Assembly (NCBI GenBank): GCA_022419385.1
Contig: JAJUBI010000003.1
Coordinates: 4,712,001 to 4,776,000, forward strand
Length of the DNA: 64,000 nucleotides
Direction: 5' to 3'
Source of the DNA: Paraconiothyrium sp. Pb-2020
Lineage: Eukaryota; Ascomycota; Dothideomycetes; Pleosporales; Didymosphaeriaceae
The notes below the pieces were generated by a model. That model saw only the letters and a program-made list of their open reading frames with translations. It was not told where the DNA came from and searched no databases. This document shows positions 24,905 to 37,054 of this stretch, one piece after another. The translations under genes were made by a program, and so were the position numbers. Numbering within the stretch: position 1 is the first letter of the stretch; the number at the start of each line of letters is the position of its first letter.

Positions 24905-25224
24905 CGTCAAACTAAACGAGAATACTGTGGACGAGACCGAAGGTCATATGTTGTGCAACTGCTATTCGTATTCGCTTCCTGGCCTCGATGCTAGTGTTTC
25001 TGGGGGCGCCCTGATGTACTCTCTGGCCAATCACAGAGTATGACGGGGGCGGGAACCAGTCGGCTAGTCAAAGCCAAGGAGGGGAATGCGAGCGATACGA
25101 TTGCTGAAGGTACTCTAACTGGTTGTTTTTCTGATTGACACTGCCTTGGAAGCCTCCTTTAATACCATCATCTACCGAATATACCTCGACGAAGACCACT
25201 CTCTCCACAGGCTATGCCATCTGC
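24905..25224. other. intergenic
   Basis: Promoter side of the cysteine-rich gene and 3' side of the MFS gene. Nothing else seen. Confidence 0.5.
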
Positions 25225-26795
25225 TTAGTACACATAGAAGTTAATCGCCTCATCATCCGATGCTCGGATCTTCCTGTTGTTCCTCTGCAGGATCAACCTC
25301 ATAACCCAAGCACACAACACGACGCCCGCCGAGAAGCCAACACTCGCATACATCGCCTTTCCAAAGCGCGGCGCATCGGTATCCGGCCACAGATACGGCG
25401 TGTACACGAATGAAAGGTTACCCAGCGTGTTGACGATAGCCAGCGCAACAGCCTTCTTCTCTGGAGTCTGCCCCAGCACACCTGCAGTCCACGCCAACAC
25501 GATGTTATTCACACCGTACGTCGCGCCAACGAACAAAACCATGGCGAAGTATCTCGCACCAATGTTAAGCGTCGCAGTCCCGACGATAAAGCCCACGATC
25601 GCAACAGCCTTGGATAACGTGACGTGCCACGTGCGTTCGTTGAACCTTCCAGACGACCAGGACACGGCCACACTTACAAATGCGGAGATCAAGTACGGCG
25701 GACACGTCAGCACCAGCGTAATTGTTGTGTTAAACCCCAACGTTTGCACCACCGTTGGCAGGAAATTCTTGAACCCGTTAGCGGATAGGTGGAGGTTTTG
25801 CATCAGTGCAAAGATCCATGTGCGGTAGTCGGAGCACGCTTCGCGTAGGCCCTTCCACACGTCGACTTTGCCTTTGAGCTCGGTGGTGTCAAGGGCGATA
25901 CGGGAGTGTGCGAGTTCGCGCTCGGGCTGGGTGAGCCAGCGGGTTTGGAGGGGCGCGTTAGGGAGCAGAAAGAAGGACGCGGCCGCGACGAAGACTTTGC
26001 ATCGTTAGTGCTGAATTGACACTACGGGACTCGGCGGTAAGTCTTACCCGTGACAACGCCTTGGATGAGGAACAGCCATCTCCAGCCCTCAAGCCCGTGT
26101 GCACCATCCAGTCTCGCGAAGATGCCAGCTGCGATGAGCCCGGAGAAAGAACTCGCGAGGAGGTTGCCGGTGTAGAAGACGGAGAGGCGGGTAGCGGTCT
26201 CTTTCCGCGTGTAGAATGACGAAATCATGAATAAGGCGCCGGGGTAGAAGGGCGCTTCTGTCATACCCAAGACCAACCTACCCTCAATCAGTCCCATGAC
26301 GCCACTTTATTCTTCTCAGAAAACGCACCTGCATGCCAACATCCCATGATAACCCTTTACCAAAACCATGAGTGTGCTCACGATCGCCCACGCCATCGTC
26401 CATCCCGCCATGTAGTGGCTGGGCTTGACCCTCGTAAGTAGCATGTTGGAGGGTACTTGGCCGACAAGATACCCGACGAAGAAAATGGACACGCAGGTGT
26501 TGTACTGCGTACCAACCAGGTGCAAGTCTTTGTGCATGCCGTTTATTTTGCCGTTGACGATAGCGTTGCGGTCGAGGAAGTTCATAAAGTACATCAGCCA
26601 GAGAATCGGCATCATGTACAAGTCTAGCTTCTTGACCAGAGCAATTTCCTCAGGATCGGTCTTCGCGGCCGCGCCGAACTTGTCGATTTCAGCGACATCG
26701 TGGGGCTTGGGTTTGTGCAGCTCGTCGATGTGCTCGACTGAGACTGAGGGCTTGAGCTCGTGCTGGTGGGCAGGGGTAGGAGTCGTCGAGGCCAT
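25225..26795 (-). CDS. MFS transporter, anion:cation symporter (allantoate permease-like) family
   Basis: Twelve-helix plasma-membrane carrier. Three minus-strand exons (26795-26329, 26277-26048, 25994-25225) with 51- and 53-nt introns give 488 residues. The order is a cytosolic tail, the LDLYMMPILWLMYFMNFLDRNAIVN helix typical of the Dal5/ACS family, then LACRLVLGMTEAPFYPGALFMIS rebuilt across intron 1, and GWRWLFLIQG before intron 2. The C-terminal half continues through NTLGNLSFVYTPYLWP. Family substrates include allantoate, nicotinate, pantothenate and other small carboxylates. It is divergent from the NRPS-like reductase over a 561-bp shared promoter, so it probably moves that pathway's substrate or product. 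Confidence 0.92.
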
Positions 26796-27356
26796 GGCGA
26801 GAAGCGGTCAGAATCGAATGATGTCTGAGCCGGATGACGCTCGTACGCAACGGAGGGTAAGAGGTTATGTACCATTTTCACGACGTATCTTCACATTTCA
26901 GCTTCTGTTTTCCTCTGTGCGCAACGCGCAGCTTCAGGATGTTGAGGGATGAGCTTGCATGATTCGTGCATGCGGGGTAGTACCCGCGTGCCCATGGGGA
27001 AGGTCGCTTGTGGCATAACCTTGCTTGGCCAATATGTCGGCGAACGCTTCAAGGAAAAGCTATCGGCCACGATTGGCACGTACGAGGCGGCAGCAGACGG
27101 TGGGTCTCTGATCTCCTTCGGCGCGAAGGGTCGTTGGTGGGTGAATTAACGGCGCAGCGGGATAATCCGCCCCGCCTGCCCGCTGTGCGGAAACTAATCC
27201 GGCCAATGCTAGAGCGCTTCGGATAAGAAATCCGAAGTACCAGCGGAAAAGCCCACTTTGACCTAATCCGGCATCCGAGGCGTGGGGTTACCTCATTCAC
27301 GCTTTGCAAATGGTACATACATTGTTATATACATATACTGCGTGCACCTTTTAGAA
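26796..27356. promoter_or_regulatory. bidirectional promoter of the MFS and NRPS-like reductase genes
   Basis: 561 bp between divergent start codons. It contains three direct copies of TAATCCG at 27163-27169, 27195-27201 and 27264-27270. It also has an inverted repeat CTTCGGAT-aagaa-ATCCGAAG at 27217-27237. CGG/CCG half-sites in such arrangements are typical Zn(II)2Cys6 targets, and a gene for such a factor lies 6 kb away. Binding is inferred. Confidence 0.5.
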
Positions 27357-30300
27357 ATGTTGAGTACTACAGCTATCTCTGAAGCAATGAAGACTGCAGA
27401 AGACAAGCCGCTCATCGCGGGCGGAAGCAATGACGACATCTTCACCATCGACGAATTGATTAAGCGGCGCGCTGCAGAGCTGCGAGGATCGCCTCTGTTG
27501 TGCTACCCGAGAGAAGGCTTGACAGACCACGAAGAGCACTCTGCAGAAGCTATCGATAGATACGTCGATGCGGCAGTGGAAGCATTGCAGCAAAGAGGGT
27601 TGCAACCAGCGGTTGGTGGAAGCCCCCACGGATTTTCAACGTAAGACTAATCGAGCATATAGGATCCAGAACTCAAGCAAGCCCCTTCAGTCGGCATCCT
27701 AGCACATTCATCCTTGGCATTCATAATCACTCTTCTAGGCTTGAATAGGTTGGGGTACGCCGCTCTTCTGCTATCAACGCGCCTTGCAAGCCCAGCATTA
27801 CGCTCTTTGCTCCAAGCAGCAGAATGCAAGACCGTCTTGACGACTTCGCATTTCCACGATGTGCTGGCGGAAGTTCAAACGCTACAGGATCTCACAGTCC
27901 TCGAGACGCTGAAACACGAGGACTACTACGGAATCGAAGCACCCGTTTTTCAACGCAAATACGACCCCCACGCAGAGAACCCCAAACGCGCTGTCATAAT
28001 ACACTCTTCAGGCTCGACAGGCCTGCCAAAGCCCATCTATCTCACGCATCGGAGCTGCATCGCTGCGTTCGCAACGAACCTCGACCGGAAGGCACTAATG
28101 ACGCAGCCGCTTTTCCACAGCTTTGGCTTCTACGAGACGTTCCGGTCGATATACTCGGGGAAACCGATGTACTACGTTAACTACAATTACCCTCTGACCA
28201 AGCAGAATCTACTAGCTACGCTCGGACACGTCAAGCCAGATCTACTTTTCTGCGTGCCGTACGTTCTAAAGCTGCTGGCGGATTCGGCGGAGGGGATTCA
28301 AAGACTGGCGGATATCGATCTCATTATGTACGGTGGGAGCGCGTGTCCGGATGACCTCGGGGATAAGCTGGTGAGGCATGGGGTTAACGTTTGTGCGAAC
28401 TATGGCGCGTGAGTACATACTACCTTCAGAGTCTGTTGTCAGTTTCACGCTCCTAACATGAAAATAGGACAGAAACTGGTCGAGTGATGACATCCGTGCG
28501 GCCAAAAGGCGACGATGCATGGAACTACCTCCGCATACTACCTCAAGTGAGGCAGTATCTGCTCATGGACAAGATCGCTCCTGGAATCTTCGAGTGCGTC
28601 GCGCTCGACGGCTTGAAGTCAAAGAGCACTGTCAACTCCGATGACCCGCCGAATTCCTTCCGTACACGAGACCTCTTCACGCAACATCCCTCCAACCCTG
28701 AATTCTGGAAGTACGTTTCGCGATTGGATGACAGGTTAACGTTGGTCAACGGCGAGAAGGTCCTGCCCATTCCGATCGAAGGGCGCATCCGCCAGGAAGC
28801 TCTCGTACAAGAAGCCATCGTCTTCGGCGACGGGAAAGTCATCCCTGGCATCCTCATTGTTAAAGCGGATGCCGCGGCCGACATGTCTGACGCCGAGTTC
28901 CTCCAGCACATCTGGCCGAGCGTCGAGGACGCGAACGCCCGCGCAGAAAGCTTCTCCCGGATACCGCAGGAGCTGGTGGTCGTTCTGCCCACGGGGACGA
29001 AGTACGCAACCACGGACAAGAGCACGTTTATCCGCGCTCAGGTGTACGAGCAGTTCAAGCAGCAGATCGAAGACGCGTATGAAAAGTTCGAGAATAACAC
29101 TGGCGGGTCTATCGCGCTGCCGCTGGACGAGCTCGAAGCGTACCTCCTGCGACGGTTCCGCGAGCACCTCGACGTGGCGCTTGATTCCCCCGAGACGGAT
29201 TTCTTCGCGTTCGGCATTGATAGTTTGCAGTGCTTGAAGATGTGGAGCTTGATCAAGAAGGAGATTGATCTTGGTGGGAGGCAGGCTGAAGTAGGGCAGA
29301 ATGTGCTGTATGAGACGGGCAATGTGGCGTCGCTTGCGCGGTATCTTGATGCGCTGCGTAATGGAACGCAGGAGGATGCGCAGGATCAGGAACAGGTTAT
29401 GAGGGATTTGATCGCGAAGTACTCCTCTTTCGATACGTTTTCATGGCCAAGCCCCGAAAAGCAGGTCGTCGTATGTATCCCTCGACGATAGCAACAATGA
29501 AGTGAAGAAGCTAATCTTGACCCAGCTCCTCACCGGCGTCACCGGCGGCCTAGGCGCCCACCTCCTCGCCCAACTCCTCCAACATCCCCACATATCAGAA
29601 GTATGGACCCTCGTCCGCGCCCCCACCGACCTCTCCGCCCTCGAACGCACCCTCAAAAGCCTCTCCTCCCGCGGCCTCTCCCTCACCCACTCCCAACTTC
29701 AAAAGATCACCGCCCTCCCCTCGGACCTAAGCAAATCCTCCTTCGGCCTTAGCCCCGAAAAACTCCAAGAATTACGTTCCAAACTCACCCTCGTCATCCA
29801 CAGCGCCTGGGCCGTAAACTTCAACATATCGGTGCAAAGCTTCGAAACCGAGCACATCGCCGCAGTGCAAAACTTCATTAACCTATGCCAGTCAACCACC
29901 CACGGCTCGCCCGCGCGCTTCTACTACTGCTCCTCCGTCTCCTCCGCCGGCGGCACCCCGCGCCCAGGCCGCGTCCCCGAAGCCCCCGTCCCCTCCATCT
30001 CCCACGTCCAAAAAACAGGCTACGCGCGCTCAAAGTACGTCGCAGAGTCCATCGTCCTATCCGCCGCGTCGCACGGCGCCTCCGCCCGCGTGCTCCGCAT
30101 AGGCCAGCTCATCTCCGACACGGCAGTCGGCGCATGGAACACCACCGAAGGCATACCCCTCCTGCTCCAAACAGCGCAAACACTAGGTGCGCTCCCAGCA
30201 CTAGATGAGGAAATGAGCTGGTTGCCCGTGGACCACGCTGCGCGCATCATCCTCGATTTGTGCGATGTTTCGTCCCACTCCTCCCCCTCTTCACAGCTGG

Positions 30301-30641
30301 TGTACCACGTGCTAAACCCCACACCCTTCCACTGGACGAAACACATGCTCCCTGCGCTCGCGGCGGCGGGGTTGTCCTTTGAAACGCTGCCGACGGAGGA
30401 GTGGATGGAGAGGCTACGCAGGTCCGATCCAGATCCGGAGAGGAATCCGCCGGTTAAGCTGATGGGGTGGTTTGAGAGTAAATACGGGCGGGGCGCGGGG
30501 AAAGCGAGGGGGGCGTTGGTGTATGAGACGGGGGAAACGGGGAGGAAGAGTGCGGCGGTGGGGGAGGTGCCGGATGTGACGGAGGGGGGGTTTGTGGGGT
30601 TGATGGTTGGGTGGTTGAAGGGGGAGTGGGGGCGGGGGTAG
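27357..30641 (+). CDS. NRPS-like carboxylate reductase with adenylation, thiolation and reductase domains (A-T-R)
   Basis: Enzyme that activates a carboxylic or amino acid as the AMP ester, loads it on a phosphopantetheine arm and reduces it with NADPH to an aldehyde or alcohol. Exons 27357-27611, 27663-28408, 28468-29470 and 29526-30641 give 1039 residues, the usual size for this class. The A domain has SSGSTGLPK at 200-208, NYGATETG across intron 2, FRTRDLF and the RLDDRLTLVNGEKVLP block. The T domain has FGIDSLQ with phosphopantetheine Ser586. The R domain starts with the NADPH loop TGVTGGLG (~671) and has catalytic Tyr834/Lys838 in YARSK. No condensation domain is present. Introns 2 and 3 are clean. 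Intron 1 is less sure: a GTTGGT donor at 27612 (51 nt) is used here, and a GTGGAA donor at 27616 with acceptor at 27669 also keeps frame. The last exon is strongly C-rich and then G-rich. Confidence 0.93.
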
Positions 30642-31043
30642 GCGGAGGGGGCGGGGAGTCAGGCGGAAGGGAATGCGGAGAACTAGATATCTCGGCGTCT
30701 AGGCGTAGCTAGCTAGAGACTTTGTGTAAAGCTAGAGATAGACTTTTTATAGAGAGAATGGGTGCTGGGGTGCTATCTGAAGACTTTGTATTACGTTGTG
30801 GCATGGTTTCCATATTACCGGGGTGTTGGCTTACGCCAGTGCACACGAAAAGAGTCACCCGGTGCTTGTATTCGGCATAGATGTATAGTACGAAAGGGAT
30901 CATTGCGATAAATTCATGGACCAGACTTCATTCCAGATATTGTGCACCCTTCCGGCTCCCCAAAGTTGTACACTGCAGATGGTCCTGTGGAGCGATGTCA
31001 TGAGACAGCCTCGTGGGACCCTCGACCTTCTTCGCACGCCCAC
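30642..31043. other. convergent intergenic region
   Basis: Between the facing stops of the reductase and the P450. It begins with a G-run region that straddles the reductase stop codon (see findings). No gene seen. Confidence 0.5.
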
Positions 31044-32809
31044 TCAGACACTCCGCTCGCGCACAAAGCACTTGAACTTCTGCTTCACAAACCACAACGT
31101 CTTGTAGTCGTACATTTTCCCTCCGTTATCCTTATCAGGGACGATTTCGAAGTCGAAATGCCGCACCAGCTGGGGAATTACTTTCGACAGCTCGAGCAAG
31201 CTGATGTTCTTCCCGATGCAAGTGCGCGGGCCGGTGCCGAACTGCGAACGCAAAATTAGCTACAGCGCCATTATTATGCGTGCGTGAGCGAGAGCACTTA
31301 CAGCAAGTAAGTTCCTTTCCAGTCTTGCGCGCTCACCAGGGTCGCTCGTCAGCCAGCGCTCAGGGACAAATTGGTTGGCGTCAGGGCCGTAGATATCCTT
31401 GTTCCTGTGGATGACCCACGCGTTGATGCCGACCTCAGTCTGGTTCGTGTCAGCTCCTGTACGACGTCATTGCCACCATGGTTGACCTACACCAGCGGGA
31501 AAGTATCGACCTGCAATGTGTGCACCGCCTGCAGGGACGACACGTACTAACGGCGCACCGACCGCAGGATGGATCCTCAAACCCTCTTGGATGACAGCCT
31601 GGAGGTACGGTAGCTTTTGTGCTTCCTGGAACAATGCTGGGTTGGAGAGCTCGTCTCGCTGCGTTGCGTCTTCCAGTTCGTGTCGTAGGTTGGCCATCTT
31701 ATCTGGATTCATAGCCAGGTGTGCGATCACGCTAGCGATCGAGATGGCCGTGGTATCGGAGCCAGCAGCGATGTTTTGAGCCAGAGCGTTGAAGGTGTCG
31801 AAGCGCTTCGCCTTCCCCTCATGTTCTAGATGCAACAGCTTTGTGAGGAAGTCTTCGCTGTCTGACTTAGGAGGCGACGTCTTGCCCTTGGCGCGATCCA
31901 GTATATGCGGCCAAGTGAAGTCCACGATAGCGCGAGTCGGATTGCGGAGACGGAGATATCTTCTGATCTCTTGCAATGGGTAGTGTACATCTGGTATTAG
32001 TGCACAATAAGCACCGTAAGTGTTAGAATCGTCGATACCTTTGATGATACCACTGGAATCACCGTTGTTTTCCATCAATCCGAAAGACGAACCAACCTAG
32101 CAACCACGGACGAGCCATTAGCAGTGGGTTCATAACGATGTAGAAGCTGGTGGGGGGGGGGGGGGGGGGCTCACACTGATCTCCCCAATCACATCGAAAG
32201 CATAGTACTGGGTCCATTCCCGAAAGTCGATCGCCTGTCCCTCCCGGGCAAATTCTTTCAGACTTTTCAGCAATACCACGTTGCACTTGTCCACCTGAGC
32301 TTCGTATGATAGAAGATGTGTATTGGAATAGAGTTGCGCGATTGGTCGTTTCAGGTTCGAGTGGACGGCTTTGTCGGATACGGAGAAAAGGTTGGTCTGG
32401 TCATGTCTACCAAATGGGTAGTAATAATTCGACTTGGCCATGGATGGTGAATGACCTAGGATCGTCTTGATCTCATCCGGATCGTTGATGCTGTACCTGT
32501 TGGGAGCGATCCTTACAATCGGTCCTGCCTGAGTCTTAGTGTGTATGCAGATGAATAAATTAGAAAAGGATTGCGGCTCTGATGCATACCGTATTTTTCA
32601 TGGAGCGCAATGTTGTAGGTGGCAAAGTCATATCGTCTCACGGCGAACATCTCCCATAATCGTGTAAATCTTGCTAGAAGTGGGCCAGGTACATTCCGTA
32701 GGGGCGATAGTAGTGACTGAACCAAAGATTTGATCGCGAGCAGGGTGCACACTGTAAGAATGCCGTAGACATATTTGTGAGTCTGAATATGGTCGACTAG
32801 CGAAGTCAT
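31044..32809 (-). CDS. cytochrome P450 monooxygenase
   Basis: Membrane-bound haem monooxygenase, 503 residues from five minus-strand exons (32809-32590, 32524-32175, 32096-31491, 31439-31302, 31241-31044). An N-terminal anchor (VYGILTVCTLLAIKSLVQSLL) and a proline-rich hinge (NVPGP) precede the catalytic domain. The I-helix oxygen-activation motif AAGSDTTA begins near 300, EGLR (the ExxR motif) lies near 361, PERW follows, and the haem-binding FGTGPRTCIG places the axial cysteine at 446. The overall look is that of the pisatin demethylase-like fungal P450s, so a tailoring role is likely. Intron 2 (32097-32174) contains 18 consecutive G on the plus strand. Tail-to-tail with the NRPS-like reductase. 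Confidence 0.94.
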
Positions 32810-33200
32810 TGTGAGATTCGTAGAGCATCACGCAACTCTTTGGCGTTGCTGCACATTTCTACCAGTTCAGGGTCGTTTATGACCTACATGAGTTGTCGAT
32901 CATTGTCCTAGTCCGCGATCCGATCCGAACTGGCATCCGAGCGCTAGTGTTTCCCCATCACTACACCGGAACCCGAAGCGACAAGGATACACCCGATTCT
33001 CCATCATAACGGCCGGATATTTGAGCTTCCGATTGGCCAGGACAGACAGACTTAGTGCGGGGACACATATTGGGGTAGCCACCTGCAGGCCATATTGCTA
33101 TTCAGTAGGTGCCCCAGCACCACATTGATGATGTCAACTAGTGAACATCAGACTTGACCCAGTGACAAGCAAGTGGTGAGACATGGACTATCTTCTCGCT
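32810..33200. promoter_or_regulatory. P450 upstream region with clustered ATCCG motifs
   Basis: Upstream of the P450 start and downstream of the Zn(II)2Cys6 gene. ATCCG occurs three times within 22 bp (32918-32922, 32923-32927, 32935-32939), the same core found in the MFS/reductase promoter. This suggests a shared regulator, which is inferred. Confidence 0.4.
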
Positions 33201-35317
33201 TCATCGTGGGAATGCATCTAATAGATCAAAGTCGTAGCCATCTAGCATGGGCGCAGTGAAGGTCCCGGTGGTATGCGTTATGTCGAAGGAGCCTGGACCC
33301 CAATCGGACAGCCTCTCTTGTGGAAACAGTATGCATCGTGAGCCGAGGTCTCTACGCAAGGTGTTATTCGATCGCGAAGTATTTGCATCGTCGGAGTTAA
33401 TTTCTAAGTTCTTCTTGTGCACCGACGGTGTGAGATCGGGTAATTGTCCGAACATCTTTCCAATCAATCTTTGTTGGCATTCCATTCTTCGGTGAGTGCG
33501 GCGGTCGATATAGGTCTCTCCGGCAGCTTGGAGACGTTCTGTTGCTCGCAAAGTGGACCGGGCCCAACAGTCGTTCAACTGCAACGTTCGCAATATTGCT
33601 TGAGCCTTTTGCAAACTGCTCTTCAGAGGGTAAACTTGATCCATATCGGCAAAGACAGCAATTCCAACAGTGAGTGCAGAATGAAAGACGGAGTTCACAG
33701 TATACGGCAGTCGCTTTGGTTGACCCAAATGGGACAACGAATCCTGAGTAACATCGATACAACGAACCGCAGAGTTCACACATGCAGATACCAGCAAATC
33801 ACTGAGTTCCGAGCCTGGAGTGTTCTCAGTGCGAGCAGAGCGACCTAATGCCTCATTTTCTCGGTGTTCTAACTGCATGGAAACCTTGTCGAAAAGGAAT
33901 GGCCATGTAAGGAGCATGATAGACCAATGGTATGACTCTTCGAGAGGACCGAAGAGACGGCTTTCGTCTCGTAGTCTTGATTTAAGTGAAGAGCCGCTCG
34001 CCGTAGCAATCAGCTCGGTAGCGAGGCGATCCGCCCAAAGCCGATGCTGCTCCATAGACTCGCATACAAACTGCTTAGAGATCTCCCCTGGGCTGTTATA
34101 GATAGTCTTGGTCGTGGTCTCCATGATCGCGGCTAGATCGTTGATACACGAGTAGCCGTAGCTAGCTTTGGTATCACGGGTCTCGGCAGTAGTCATGGGT
34201 CGACCGATAGAGATACTTAAGAAAACATCAAGCATACGAAGAGCTTTCCATATTCGCTCGCGCATGGCTTGTTCGTCCCTAGAGATGTACGAAACTGTGG
34301 AACGATGTATCCCTAGGCCATGTGCATCACGAACAGCCGCAATGAGCGAAGCATAACCAGCCTGTATTTGGCGTGAAGTAACCAGGTAGAATGTCATCCA
34401 AATGTGACAGAGGATAGACAAGATGCTTGGCTCGCCCGTGGAGCCAATTTTGCTCAAGAATTGGCCGTGTTCGAAGTAAGCAGCCGCCATATCGTCTTTG
34501 TCGTCTGGACATGACAAGGCACCGACAGCAAAGATGAGGGTGTGGACAGCCTCTGTCAAAGGTATGTCGTCCTGATCGCTCCGGCCAAGCCAGTAGTTTA
34601 TGCCTTTTTGTGCTTCGTTCTCCTCGTATATCCCCAGTGCTCCGTGCGTAGCCCGCATAGCCCAAGAGACAAGATAGAAAGCCTCGAGACAATCAGGCTT
34701 CGGTGGAAGAGTGTGAAGCAAGGTCCAGTCCGCGAATACGTTGGTAGGTTCCACTATGTAATGATGCAGTGGTTCTTCAACGAATGAACATGGTCCAAGT
34801 GCTTCGGCAACCAGACTTCGGACGCGCTGTAATATGGAGATGTTGGAGGACGCGCCAAGGTAGACGACGCTTCCATTCTGACTGGGTAAGAGTAGTTCTT
34901 CAGAAGATAGCGTTGGTTTCAAATAGATCTGGTCAGATGGAAAGGCCTTCGTAAGGAATGATCGATCATTATCAGCAGCAGATTCAAGCATACTAACTCC
35001 TTGTGCAGGAGTTGTTGCACATGCTCGGGAGTTGGGCAAGTCTTGGACTCGACGGTTGGTGTCCAGGGAGGCTTGCGTTCGCAAAGCAATTTGATCGGAA
35101 GAGATGGCGTGCTGACCAGGCGTGGAATAGGCGCACCGGTTATGAACACCTCGCACAATACATCGCATACATGGGTGAAGGCCATCACAACGCTCTTTGC
35201 GCCGTTTACAGGTGTCGCATCTGTAGCAAAGTCAAAAGAGGACAAAATGAAGCATGATGGCACCTACGCTTGTACAACCCGGCGGCGAAGGTTCTTGGGA
35301 ACTTTCGGTGTGGGCAT
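33201..35317 (-). CDS. Zn(II)2Cys6 transcription factor, candidate cluster regulator
   Basis: Fungal-specific nuclear regulator. Exon 1 (35317-35268) encodes 16 residues plus two bases. A 46-nt intron follows, and exon 2 (35220-33201) carries the rest, giving 689 residues. The splice rebuilds the zinc cluster ACDTCKRRKERCDGLHPC with cysteines at 18, 21, 28, 34, 37 and 46. The middle region (AVHTLIFAVGALSC, then SYISRDEQAMRERIWKALRMLDVFLSISIGRP) is the fungal_trans regulatory domain, with the usual RRRxWW-like helix represented by RERIWKALRMLD. Its place inside the P450/FMO/reductase block makes it the likely pathway regulator, acting on the CGG/CCG sites noted nearby. Confidence 0.9.
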
Positions 35318-35550
35318 GGAGGAGATCTAGGCTTGAATCGACATCGGATGATTGAGCGTGGGGAAGAAGGGGTAAGAGAGATGCGGCCCGGCCCATGTGC
35401 CGGCAGCCGCAATGCGTGACGTAATTAGCGTTGACCCTAGAGTGGAATAGATCTGCAGGTCGAAAGTCGCGTGGTCACTGCCGTGCTCGCTTTAAATCTT
35501 CATAATGCTTACTGAATGGTTTACCTACAACTCGTTCGCTCGCTGGGAGA

Positions 35551-37054
35551 CTACATACTGCGTATCGACAACGTTGACTGTCGTTGCAAAATGATGATCT
35601 CTTGGCTTTCGTTCAAGTCTTCGTCTTCTCTGCTAAAGCTCCTATCACGCGAGTTCCTCCAAGCCATGTTCTTGTCTTCCTTACATATCGCTGGCGCCGG
35701 TTGTTTCGGAATCATAACTTCCGCATCGCGTTGTTCTTGACCACTCACGCCATATCTACTCTCATCAGGTAGCATCACTGGACCTCGGCAATCTGAGTTC
35801 AGACTTTGCAGCTGAAAAGAGGCCTCTGTGCTTTCCAAGGTACGGCCACTTTCTGAGGTTGTGACTCTCTTCACTCGTTTTTGATCGCGGAGCCGATTGT
35901 TGCTTCGATTCGATGGTATCCCAAAGACTTGCGGGAATAGACGCGACATAAGCGGTTTGCACCCAGGAAGACATCCGCACACTATTCCAACACACGTCTC
36001 GACAGATATGACGGCGAAGACGGTGGCGCCCCACCAGAGAACGTCGTACGAGTATAAGTACAGGCGGGTATAGAAAATCCGGGCGCTGCCCGCAACGCAT
36101 ACACTGTGACTCGTCAGCAATGTATCGGCAAATCTCCTGTAGCTGCAGGTTCATTGAAACGTACACAATCCCGCATGAGAACATAGATGCGAGTGTAATA
36201 CGCTGACGACGCGATATTCGAACCGATGCGATGTCCTTCACCGGCCACAGAAAGATCAGGAAGTCGCTCAAAGTGTTTTGTCCGCTCCAGACAAAGTAAA
36301 CAGCCTTGACATTGCGACAGCGCTGCTTCACGGAGAGGATGTACTTATATGTTTCCCAATAAACGCTGGCAGGTCTACTATTGGCATTAGATGATCAAAC
36401 TGTAGACTTTAGTATGCATCGATTACTCGCCTGCACTGAAATAGAACGAGGAAGAAGCAAGCGATACTGAAGGCGATTGTGTACGCTAGCATAATGGAGC
36501 AAAACCATTTGTTTGTCTTCGATGGAAATATGCGTAGATAGGTCATGAGGATCGACGTCTTTGTCAAGCCGATGCTCACAATGAACAGAAGTTGACCCGC
36601 CATTCCGAACGTTTCGCAGGTCAGTAGCGGAAGAGAAGCACCTGCACACGCGTCGGACGAGAGCATACCTTGCCAGCATCCAATGTCCCCAGCAATTGAT
36701 CGAGCCGTACATCCCATATATGATATCCCATTTGATAGCGGGACGACGTTGATATGGTTATGAGGATGTTATTTGCGATGGCGATTATCTGCAATCATCA
36801 GACCTACGGTTTCTAGGTCAGCGGACCGAATAAGAAAACTGTCTTACACCTGCGCACAGCATAATCCAATCGTCCCAGCCAACGGCATACACCAAGACCG
36901 TCCTGCTGTAGAATCGACAGAAAAGGAACATGACGACTAGTAGACTCATGGCAGTCGTAACGCCGATTATTAGCGGCTGCTGAGTGATAGGGTTCACATA
37001 ATTGGGTTCGGGGAATGAGGCAAGCTCCTGCGCGGTTGGGAACCTTGAAGTCAT
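35551..37054 (-). pseudogene. PTH11-like seven-helix membrane protein, splice acceptor apparently lost
   Basis: Rhodopsin-domain integral membrane protein of the fungus-specific PTH11-like class. Minus-strand exons 37054-36848, 36788-36669, 36609-36431, 36374-36165 and 36103-35551 would give 422 residues: FPEPNYVNPITQQPLIIGVT, WDDWIMLCAG, RYQMGYHIWDVR, GMAGQLLFIVS, LTYLRIFP-like ILMTYLRIFPS, LIFLWPVKD, VISVETCVGIVCGCLPG and a polar tail. The second intron has a good GTATGC donor (36668) and CTGAC branch. However, the only position that restores frame ends in CG (36611-36610) instead of AG, and the only upstream AG leads to a stop. The third intron uses a GC donor (36430). Either a recent loss-of-function change or a base error could explain it. 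Confidence 0.7.
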
